The position numbers were made by a program, and so were the translations under genes. The notes beneath the pieces were generated by a model, which saw nothing but the letters and a program-made list of their open reading frames with translations, had not been told where the DNA came from and ran no database searches. A DNA stretch of 23,960 nucleotides. It comes from an uncultured Blastocatellia bacterium. GTDB taxonomy: Bacteria; Acidobacteriota; Blastocatellia; Pyrinomonadales; Pyrinomonadaceae. Of the stretch, positions 7,282 to 13,994 are shown in pieces. Position 1 is the first letter of the stretch. Each line of letters begins with the position of its first letter. The stretch is taken from the NCBI GenBank assembly GCA_946480785.1, contig CAMLLD010000085.1, forward strand, positions 1 to 23,960, given 5' to 3'.

Positions 7282-7610
7282 TCAGCTTCCCATATTCGAA
7301 CTCTACAAGCAAACATTGATGACGAAGCTTAAGTTCGCTGGAAGAATGGCGCTGGCGCTGATCGTAGCCTAACGGCGGTGTTGTGCGATAACGTCGCACA
7401 TACCAGAATAACTTAGTTTGAAGGTGACGATTGGTAAATACCGCCAACTTCATCTGTTGGTCCGCGCTTTCTAAGAATACGTTTGGTCAATGCCATTAAC
7501 CACGTCCGAACTGCGGAGGAACTTGGCGCTAGATGGTGCGCTGATGGAAATGAACCTGCCATTACCTAGATCGGTTTAATGGCTGCCCACTCGGTTGTAT
7601 TGGTAAATCC
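7282..7610. other. non-coding region upstream of the SIR2 operon
   Basis: About 330 bases carry no gene I can support. The region should contain the promoter of the leftward SIR2 operon. It holds a perfect 7-base inverted repeat at 7382-7400 and a 10-base direct repeat ATTGGTAAAT at 7430-7439 and 7599-7608. The latter is short enough to be chance. Composition is still AT-rich relative to what follows. Confidence 0.45.
7382..7400. promoter_or_regulatory. inverted repeat, candidate operator
   Basis: TGTGCGA and TCGCACA form a perfect 7-base inverted repeat separated by TAACG. It lies about 100 bases upstream of the SIR2 start, where a dimeric regulator could control the defence operon. No T-run follows, so a terminator is less likely. 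No regulator gene is adjacent, and the role is a guess from position and symmetry. Confidence 0.35.
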
Positions 7611-7699
7611 GTGGATGTGCGATCAGGTTCAAACGCATGTTGCGGTCTTGAAAACCGCCGGCCGAAAGGCTATGCAGGTTCGAGTCCTGTCTCTCGCCA
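7611..7699 (+). tRNA. degenerate tRNA-Ser(UGA)-like sequence, likely attachment-site remnant
   Basis: From 7641 the sequence folds as the 3' part of a class II tRNA. The anticodon stem is GCGGT/ACCGC (7642-7646 and 7654-7658) with loop CTTGAAA, giving anticodon TGA at 7649-7651. A long variable arm GCC-GAAA-GGC follows, then a T arm GCAGG-TTCGAGT-CCTGT (7674-7690) and CTCTCGCCA. The 5' half is poor. A D-arm-like TGCG...CGCA with GG in the loop exists, but it sits 4 bases from the anticodon stem instead of one, and the putative acceptor bases pair badly with CTCTCGC. The discriminator position is also wrong for tRNA-Ser. The result looks like a tRNA whose 3' part was retained, as at an integration site, and not a functional tRNA. 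The 5' limit is uncertain. Confidence 0.55.
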
Positions 7700-7750
7700 G
7701 TCGCTTAAAAACACTGACTTGCACTAAGTGGAATTTTTAAGACTTCTCTT

Positions 7751-9183
7751 ATGAGAAACACACTCCTATTGCTCGTCGCTCTCATTTCTCCATTGCTAAT
7801 AACAATCGAACTCGCTCCCAGCCAAAACTCCAGCGCACTCGTCTTAATGCACGCTACGATCATCGACGCGACTGGCGCGCCTCCCAGGCTGACATGACCG
7901 TCATCATCTCCGGCGGACGGATCACCGGACTCGGCCCTTTACGCACATTACCGGTGCCAGCCGGCGCTCGCGTCGTGGACGCAACCGGCAAGTTCCTGAT
8001 ACCCGGCCTGTGGGACATGCACATCCACTTGACGATCCGGAACTGTGGCCCACCCACACAACTCGCGAGGAAAAGGAAAAACTCTTTCCACTGCTGATCG
8101 CGAACGGGATTACGGGTATCCGGGACATGGGTGGAAGCTTGGAGCAACTGCAAGAGTGCCGACAGAAGATCACACTGGGCCAGATGTTGGGACCACGCAT
8201 CGCTGGTCCATTTGTGGATGGAAATTATCCCGAGTTTGATTGGTTGGGCTCTCTCCGCGTTACCACCGAGGCGGAGGGTCGCGAGGCAGTGCGGAGCCTG
8301 CACCGTCGCGGAGGCGACTTCATCAAGGTCTATAACACGATCCCACGCGCTGCTTATTTTGGCCTGGCGAACGAAGCGAAAAAGTTGGGCGTGGTTTTCG
8401 TATGAGCGCCGCGGAAGCTTCAGACGCAGGGCAGAAAAGCATGGAGCACATGCAGGGCTTACTGCTTGCCTGTTCCGCGAAGGAAGATGTTTTTCGAAAA
8501 GAGATTGCCGAAACTTACGACGATCCGAAAGCCCCGCTCACGCCACTCGATCGTGGCGACCCGGCAGTGCTCGCGTCATTCAGCAAAGAGAAATGCGATG
8601 CGCTGTTGCGCGTTTCGCGCGTAATGGAACGTGGCAGTGTCCGACGCTATATAACAACTGGCGGCACGCACACTCATTTGACAAGACACTCACAAACGAT
8701 CCGCGCGCTTGCTATTATCCGCGGTCATTTAGAGAGTATTGGAAGAAGCGAAGCCTCGACGACGAACAGCGTCCCGAACGCGAAGCGAAACTCCAGGCCT
8801 ACTACCTGAAACTTTTTGCCCTCCTCAAAGACATGCGCCTTGCAGGAGTTAACATCCTCGCCGGTTCAGACGCGGGCGCGAACGAATACTCCCTGCCCGG
8901 TTTTAGTTTGCATGACGAACTGGCGGAGTTAGTTGCGGCTGGACTCACACTGATGGAAGCGTTGCAAAGCGCCTCTCTGAATGCCGCCACATACCTGGGC
9001 ATGACCGACGCTTTCGGCACTGTAGAACCGGGTAAGCTGGCCGATTGCGTCCTGCTCGAAGCTAATCCGCTTGACGACATCAACAACACTCGAAAGGTCG
9101 CAGCGGTCATTCTCGACGGTGAGTTAATTGAAAAACCCGAGTTGCAGCGGCTGCTACTCAACTCGACGTGTCGTGACCAATAG
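7751..9183 (+). pseudogene. amidohydrolase family protein, broken by four frame changes
   Basis: Translated piecewise, this is a secreted metal-dependent amidohydrolase. It begins with signal peptide MRNTLLLLLVALISPLL, then HATIIDATGAPP, TVIISGGRITGLG, FLIPGLWDMHIHL (metal-binding HxH), NGITGIRDMGG, FIKVYNT, AGVNILAGSDAG and a C-terminal GTVEPGKLADCVLLEANPL. The reading frame changes four times: near 7884 (one C missing before CAG GCT GAC ATG), near 8030 (one base missing between MHIHL and DDPELW), near 8400, and near 8600-8620 before NGTWQCPTL. At 8400 the metal-ligand GH segment expected after GVVFV is missing too. Each change moves the frame by one base in the same direction. No single frame could yield an enzyme. 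Sequencing error could explain the single-base events, but not the missing segment near 8400. Confidence 0.85.
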
Positions 9184-9199
9184 TTCACATTCGAAAACG

Positions 9200-11842
9200 T
9201 CACTCAGCGCGGAGGGCGATCGTCGGGTTCACCTTTGTCGCACGTCGCGCCGGCACGTAAGAAGCTGCAAGTCCCACGGCGATGAGCATGGCCGAAACGC
9301 TGCCGAACGTCAGATAGTCAGTCGCGGTCACTCCATAGAGAAGGCTGGCCATCAAACGAGTCAGTGCATACGCCGATATCAATCCTGCGGCGACGCCGAT
9401 CAAGGTCAACGCCAATCCCTGGCCCAGCACCAACCGCAACACGTCCGTTTTCGCGGCGCCGAGCGCCATCCGAATTCCCAGTTCGCGCCGGCGCAGCGTG
9501 ACTGTGTAATTCATCACGCCATAGACTCCGACCGCCGCCAGCATCAACGCCACGCCAGCAAAAGTCAGCAGCAGCGTCATGTTAAAGCGACGGCCGGACA
9601 GCGATGCCACGAGCACCTGGTCCATAGTCTGTACGTCAGTCAGCGCCTGGTCTTTGTCGATTGAATAGATCGCCTTCGACACAGGCTGGATCAAGCTTTC
9701 CGGGTTTGAGGCAGAGCGCGCTACGAAAGTTATAAAAGGCAGCGGCGCTTGTTTGTATGGCAGATACATCATCGCGGACGCATCGGCGTCCAACCCACTC
9801 GCCTTAACATCTCCTACTACGCCGACAATCTGACGCGGTCCCTGCTCGCTGTGAAACGAAGGCGTGAGCCGCCTGCCGATCGGGTTTTCTCCCGGCCAAA
9901 AGCGGCGCGCCATTGCCTCGCTGATGATTACGACGGGCACGCTGTTATCGCGATCCTGTTCGCTGAAAAAACGCCCCTGTTTCAACGGAATGCCGATCGC
10001 CTGGAAGTAATCAGGGCTGATGTAACGCGTCTGGGCCATCGGCTGCTCCGCGATTGCGCCTGCGGGCCGGCCTTCGACAGTGAACGGTTGCGTCGATCCA
10101 CCTCCCGTGAGCGGAATCTTCGTCGTAGTTCCCACGGAAACAACACCAGGCACCGCGCGGATCTTTTCGATCGCCTGGTCCACAAACGCGAGTCGCTGGT
10201 GAGGTTCTGGATACCTCGTAGGCGTTAAGACGACGCTCATCGTCAACGCATTGCGAGTATCGAACCCGGGATCGACGTTTTGCAGTTTCCAGAAACTGCG
10301 GATCATCAGCCCGGCTCCAATCAGCAGGACCAGCGACAGCGCCACCTCGGAAATCACGAGTGCCTTGCGTGTGTACTGCTTGAGCGAGCTGCCGCCCATG
10401 CGACCCGAGCCTTGTTTCAGAGTTTCACTGATGCTTGTTCTCGTAAACTGCAAAGCGGGCATGATCCCGATAATGATGCCGGCGGCGAACGACACTAAAA
10501 GCGTAAAGCCGAGAGCCCACATGTCGATGCCCATATCGCCGGCAGCAGGAAGACTGCCCAATCGTACGAGCATCTTGCTGCCCCACACGGCGAGCAGCAG
10601 GCCGAGCAACCCGCCGGTAACAGCGAGCAGAACGCTTTCGGTAAGTAGTTGTCTGATCAAACGCGCCCGCCCGGCGCCGAGCGCGATTCGCACGGCCATT
10701 TCTTTCTGGCGATTCGCGCCTCTCGCGAGCATCAAATTCGCGACGTTCGCACACGCGATCAACAACACAAAGGTCACAGCACAAAAAAGGACCAGCAGCG
10801 CCGTGCGGACGTCGCCGACGAGATCGTCACGAAGCGGGATAACCACCGCGCCCCAGCCTCTGTCCTCCTCCGGGTATTGCTGTTCGAGCCGGCTCGAGAT
10901 CGTGCTCATCTCCGCCTGGGCCTGCGCCACAGAGACGTTCGGCTTCAGGCGCGCAATCACGACGTAGTCATGAATCGATCGGACTTGACGTTCCTTATCA
11001 TCCCACGCCAGCGGTATCCACAACTCGGCCTCGCGCGGAAACTCGAATCCCGCGGGCATGATGCCGACGACGTTGAAACTGCGACTGTTGAGGGTAATCG
11101 GCTGACCGACAATGTTAGGGTTTGCGCCGAAAGCTCGTTGCCACAATGCGTGACTAATCACAACCACCTGATCGCGTCCTGGTTGTTCCTCATCCGGTGT
11201 AAAGGTGCGCCCCTGCATTGCATTGGTGCGCAACACCGTAAAGAAGTCTGAAGAAACGGTCGCGCCGGTCAATGGCAACGGGTCGCCGCTGGTACTCAGA
11301 CTCAAGCCCGCGTATCCGTAAACCGCCATCCGTTCGAATGAGTTGCTCTGCGCCTTCCAGTCGAGATAGTTCGCGGGTGACACTGAAAACCTGTCGAGGC
11401 CCGGGAAGCTTTGCTGCGGCGGCGTATGCCACACGTCCACGAGTCGCTCCGACTCCGGATAGGATAAAGGCCGCAGCAGCAGACCATTGACGACACTGAA
11501 TATCGCAGTGTTGGCGCCGATCCCGAGTGCGAGTGAGAGCACGGTTACAGCGGTGAAGATAGGACTATGGACCAGCGTCCGCACGCCTAACCGGACATCT
11601 CGCCAGGCGGTTTCTATGAATCGACCCATTCTAATCTCCCTCACTCTTTCTTCAACTTGCTCAACTCCGCCGAGCTCGAGGAGCGCGTTACGCCGCGCCT
11701 CTCGCGGCGAGAGGCCTTGCTTGAGTTTCGCTTCCGTCAACATATCCAGGTAAGCCTGGATCTCTTCACTAAATTCCTGGTCCACTCGGTCCTTGTGGAA
11801 CAGGTTGCGCCAGAGGCTGTTCAGGAGAGGAATTAACGGCAC
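9200..11842 (-). CDS. ADOP family orphan ABC permease, MacB/FtsX type
   Basis: The 880-residue membrane protein belongs to the acidobacterial duplicated orphan permease family. It has an N-terminal cytoplasmic helical segment (EIQAYLDMLTEAKLKQGLSPREARRNALLELGG, given here as one region around residues 27-60), a first helix ending in LSLALGIGANTAIFSVVNGLLLRPL, and a MacB-type periplasmic domain. An FtsX core of three helices (around residues 355-465) follows, and the whole unit is then repeated, ending in VPARRATKVNPTIALRAE. No ABC ATPase gene is adjacent, which is usual for this family. The start is GTG 11842, preceded by GAGAAG and lying 9 bases after the PadR stop, so the two form an operon. 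The substrate is unknown; efflux or mechanotransmission are the options suggested by MacB relatives. Confidence 0.92.
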   Translation of the reverse strand: MPLIPLLNSLWRNLFHKDRVDQEFSEEIQAYLDMLTEAKLKQGLSPREARRNALLELGGVEQVEERVREIRMGRFIETAWRDVRLGVRTLVHSPIFTAVTVLSLALGIGANTAIFSVVNGLLLRPLSYPESERLVDVWHTPPQQSFPGLDRFSVSPANYLDWKAQSNSFERMAVYGYAGLSLSTSGDPLPLTGATVSSDFFTVLRTNAMQGRTFTPDEEQPGRDQVVVISHALWQRAFGANPNIVGQPITLNSRSFNVVGIMPAGFEFPREAELWIPLAWDDKERQVRSIHDYVVIARLKPNVSVAQAQAEMSTISSRLEQQYPEEDRGWGAVVIPLRDDLVGDVRTALLVLFCAVTFVLLIACANVANLMLARGANRQKEMAVRIALGAGRARLIRQLLTESVLLAVTGGLLGLLLAVWGSKMLVRLGSLPAAGDMGIDMWALGFTLLVSFAAGIIIGIMPALQFTRTSISETLKQGSGRMGGSSLKQYTRKALVISEVALSLVLLIGAGLMIRSFWKLQNVDPGFDTRNALTMSVVLTPTRYPEPHQRLAFVDQAIEKIRAVPGVVSVGTTTKIPLTGGGSTQPFTVEGRPAGAIAEQPMAQTRYISPDYFQAIGIPLKQGRFFSEQDRDNSVPVVIISEAMARRFWPGENPIGRRLTPSFHSEQGPRQIVGVVGDVKASGLDADASAMMYLPYKQAPLPFITFVARSASNPESLIQPVSKAIYSIDKDQALTDVQTMDQVLVASLSGRRFNMTLLLTFAGVALMLAAVGVYGVMNYTVTLRRRELGIRMALGAAKTDVLRLVLGQGLALTLIGVAAGLISAYALTRLMASLLYGVTATDYLTFGSVSAMLIAVGLAASYVPARRATKVNPTIALRAE

Positions 11843-11851
11843 GACTGCTTC

Positions 11852-12184
11852 TCATGTCGCCTTCAGGGCGGTGGTGATCGCGACGGAAATGCGTTGCCAG
11901 TCCTGCACCTCGGCATCGAGCTGACGCCGGCCGGCCGCGGTCAGGCGATAAAACTTCGCGCGCCGATTGTTCTCTGACTCACCCCAGGACGACTGGAGCC
12001 AGCCGGCCTCTTCCATGCGGTGTAAACTCGGAAACAGTGAGCCGGGTTTAACGTTGAAAGTTCCCTTCGTGATCTGTGCGATGCGATTCGAAACGCCGAG
12101 GCCATGCAGCGGACCCAGAGCGAGCGATTTCAGCACCAGAAGGTCCAGCGTACCCTGCAACAGATCAACCTGCCTCTTTGCCAT
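11852..12184 (-). CDS. PadR family transcriptional regulator
   Basis: The 110-residue protein is a short PadR winged-helix regulator of the acidobacterial type. It starts MAKRQVDLLQGTLDLLVLKS, continues with GPLHGLGVSNRI and the wing helix region LFPSLHRMEEAGWL, and ends with an amphipathic dimerisation helix. I place the start at ATG 12184 because AGGAGAG lies just upstream. A longer frame to 12211 runs through the operator-like repeat and has no ribosome binding site. Position directly ahead of an ADOP permease is the standard arrangement and suggests it represses both genes. Two inverted operator-like repeats upstream fit autoregulation. The inducing ligand is unknown. Confidence 0.92.
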   Translation of the reverse strand: MAKRQVDLLQGTLDLLVLKSLALGPLHGLGVSNRIAQITKGTFNVKPGSLFPSLHRMEEAGWLQSSWGESENNRRAKFYRLTAAGRRQLDAEVQDWQRISVAITTALKAT

Positions 12185-12192
12185 GTTCTCTC

Positions 12193-12245
12193 CTATAGAC
12201 GTTCTGTACATGGCAGCTTACCGTTTTCGTATAGAATGTCAATAC
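12193..12245. promoter_or_regulatory. paired inverted operator-like sites upstream of padR
   Basis: CTATAGACGTTCTGTAC (12193-12209) and GTATAGAATGTCAATAC (12229-12245) are inverted copies of each other, matching at 13 of 17 positions after reverse complementing the first. Their centres are 36 bases apart. They lie between the PadR start and the divergent gene at 12365, where the padR promoter should be. PadR proteins commonly bind AT-rich palindromes containing TATA and GTAC-type ends in their own promoters. Binding here is inferred. Confidence 0.55.
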
Positions 12246-12364
12246 GAGCGCAGCGATGACACGTCGAGCATCTGCGAGTGCGACCCCATTTCCCGCTGCG
12301 CTGAGTTATATTGTGTGTGGACAGTTGATGGTTTGATTCAATCGATCGAAGGAGACTGAGGCAA

Positions 12365-12949
12365 ATGAAAGTATCCCGTTGGGTGGCAATCTTCTTACTA
12401 CTGTTTGCGAGCGGTTTGGCCGCTGTCGCGCAGACTAACAACCCGGATGAACCGCCGCCGCCTGCTCCTGAATACTTTCCCAAGACGTGGGTGGAGTACA
12501 AATCCCAAGCCGGTAAATACAAGATCAAGTTTCCCCAGACACCGCGCGAGTCGTCTGAAACTCAGGAAGGCAGCGCGGGCCCGGCCACCGTTTACATCGC
12601 TGAACACAAGGGACTGCTCCTGTACGTTGCCACCTACGCCGATGCCGGCGCGTCAATCCCTGACGCCAAAGCCTTCCTTAACGGTATTTCGCAATCATGG
12701 CTCGAGGCTAACTCCGCGCGTAATCTTCACGTCATCAAGAATGAGGAGATCACAGTCGCGGGATTGCCGGCAAGATTTCTGGAGGTAGAGACGTCGCGCG
12801 ACGTCGTTCGGGTCCGATGGATCGTCGTGAAGGACCGCGTTTACTACCAATTCGTCGCCGCTCCAAAGCATCAAGGCGCGCTGAAGAGCGAGAACGGGTA
12901 CCAGGAGTTGGCGCTGGCCTTTTTCAATTCCTTCGAGCTCACGAAATGA
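12365..12949 (+). CDS. small secreted protein of unknown function
   Basis: The 194-residue protein begins with a clear signal peptide (MKVSRWVAIFLLLFASGLAA, cleavage probably after VAQ near residue 23). A Pro-rich linker DEPPPPAPEYF follows, then a soluble domain starting TWVEYKSQAGKYKIKFPQTP. That last segment resembles the short beta-rich proteins that begin with a phrase like 'yk.seegkFsV.fP', often found secreted in Gram-negative bacteria. No catalytic motif is visible. The start ATG follows GGAGACTGAGGCAA. It is divergent from padR and shares its upstream region, so it could be under the same control, but the sites lie more than 100 bases from its start. Function is unknown. Confidence 0.8.
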   Translation: MKVSRWVAIFLLLFASGLAAVAQTNNPDEPPPPAPEYFPKTWVEYKSQAGKYKIKFPQTPRESSETQEGSAGPATVYIAEHKGLLLYVATYADAGASIPDAKAFLNGISQSWLEANSARNLHVIKNEEITVAGLPARFLEVETSRDVVRVRWIVVKDRVYYQFVAAPKHQGALKSENGYQELALAFFNSFELTK

Positions 12950-13086
12950 GTTGAACATCGCTTCCTCACTGAGGTAACCCACATCCTCACCGCTGTACCT
13001 GCCAGCAGGAAACAGTGGTTGCCCTACTACATCCGTGATAGCATCCGCGTATCGCTCTAGCTAAACCAAAAGTAGTCTAGGCGGCC

Positions 13087-13968
13087 ATGCTGACCCCCCT
13101 TAAAATGCGCGCCCCTTTGAAACGCTGGTTAGCATTGGCAGGCGTCGTTATCGCATCCACCACCGCACTCGCCTGGCGTCTTTCACGCACTCATCACAAC
13201 GAAACAAGCGAACGACCTTCTGCGACCTCCAAGCCGCGCGCAGGCGACGTGGCCCAGCCAGCCAACTCGACGAGTCGAACTGAATTAATCGATTCCGACA
13301 ACGACGGCATACCGGACGTGATCGAGTTGCGCAGCTTTCAGGATCGTGACAACTTTCGCCGCTGGTTCACCGCGATCGCCGAAACGCAGTTCTATGAACT
13401 GAGCGATCAATGGAACGCCGAACAGCGCGACTGCGCCGGACTCGCGCGTTTCGCCATACGCGAGGCGTTGCGCCATCACGATCGTCCCTGGTTTCAGAAG
13501 ATGGGACCGGCCTACCAAACCGTCGCGCCGGACGTTAAGAGTTTTGACCTGGACCAAAACCCATTCGGCGAAAAGATCTTTCGCACGGATTTCGGATCGT
13601 TTGCCGCCACCGACATTCGCAACGGCCGCTTTTCAGAATTCGCGGATGCGCGCACGCTGAAGAATTTCAACGTCGTGTTCGTCAGTCGCGATCGGCGCGA
13701 AGCGCAGCCGGGCGATCTGCTCTTCTATTACCAACCCTGGGTCCAGAAGTTTCCCTATCACGTGATGATATTTCTCGGTCCGGCGCACATCTCGTCCAAC
13801 GGCGCGCAGGACTGGGTGGTCTATCACACCGGCTCGTCGCCGACCGACAAAGGAACGGTGAAGAAGGTCGAGCTTTCCGTGCTCGATGGTCATCCCGATC
13901 CGCGCTGGCGGCCGGTCGAGCGTAACAAGAATTTTCTCGGGTTTTATCGCCTGAAGCTTTTGCAGTGA
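13087..13968 (+). CDS. DUF1175 family protein, NlpC/P60-like, first gene of A2M operon
   Basis: The 293-residue protein has an N-terminal membrane anchor or signal (RWLALAGVVIASTTALAW, residues about 13-30) and then a calcium-loop-like DSDNDGIPDVIE near 70. The DUF1175 domain follows: RDCAGLARFAIREAL with Cys116 and YHVMIFLGP with His225. These sit where NlpC/P60-type cysteine peptidases keep their catalytic pair, so a peptidoglycan or peptide hydrolase activity is plausible. E. coli YfaT is the family reference and is encoded beside the alpha-2-macroglobulin YfaS; the same arrangement is seen here. The next gene begins 26 bases later. The start ATG is preceded by AGGCGG close by. Catalysis is inferred; DUF1175 members are not biochemically well defined. 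Confidence 0.85.
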   Translation: MLTPLKMRAPLKRWLALAGVVIASTTALAWRLSRTHHNETSERPSATSKPRAGDVAQPANSTSRTELIDSDNDGIPDVIELRSFQDRDNFRRWFTAIAETQFYELSDQWNAEQRDCAGLARFAIREALRHHDRPWFQKMGPAYQTVAPDVKSFDLDQNPFGEKIFRTDFGSFAATDIRNGRFSEFADARTLKNFNVVFVSRDRREAQPGDLLFYYQPWVQKFPYHVMIFLGPAHISSNGAQDWVVYHTGSSPTDKGTVKKVELSVLDGHPDPRWRPVERNKNFLGFYRLKLLQ

Positions 13969-13994
13969 CTTGAAGGGCGGGAGGACTGCTCAAC

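Noticed and set aside
7253..7453. A 66-codon minus-strand frame overlapping the SIR2 start
   Set aside because: It overlaps the real gene in another frame, has no ribosome binding site and reads like random coding (Arg-, Gln- and Leu-rich without pattern).
7430..7608. Direct repeat ATTGGTAAAT at 7430-7439 and 7599-7608 as attachment cores
   Set aside because: Ten bases repeated 169 bases apart is within chance for this composition, and the interval between them contains no element.
7611..7699. A functional tRNA-Ser or selenocysteine tRNA
   Set aside because: The anticodon is TGA, not TCA, which excludes selenocysteine. The acceptor pairs poorly, the D arm is misplaced and the discriminator base is wrong, so a working tRNA-Ser is unlikely.
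8131..9183. A single 350-codon protein covering the second half of the amidohydrolase locus
   Set aside because: Only its C-terminal part, from about NGTWQCPTL onward, is real protein. The first half is out of frame with the family and reads as nonsense.
9749..11251. Several long plus-strand frames opposite the ADOP permease
   Set aside because: They are antisense shadows of an intact permease gene, Arg- and Ser-rich and without ribosome binding sites or recognisable motifs.
12185..12211. An upstream start that would add nine residues to the PadR regulator
   Set aside because: It lies on top of the operator-like repeat and has no ribosome binding site, while ATG 12184 has AGGAGAG at the right distance and gives the usual family N-terminus.
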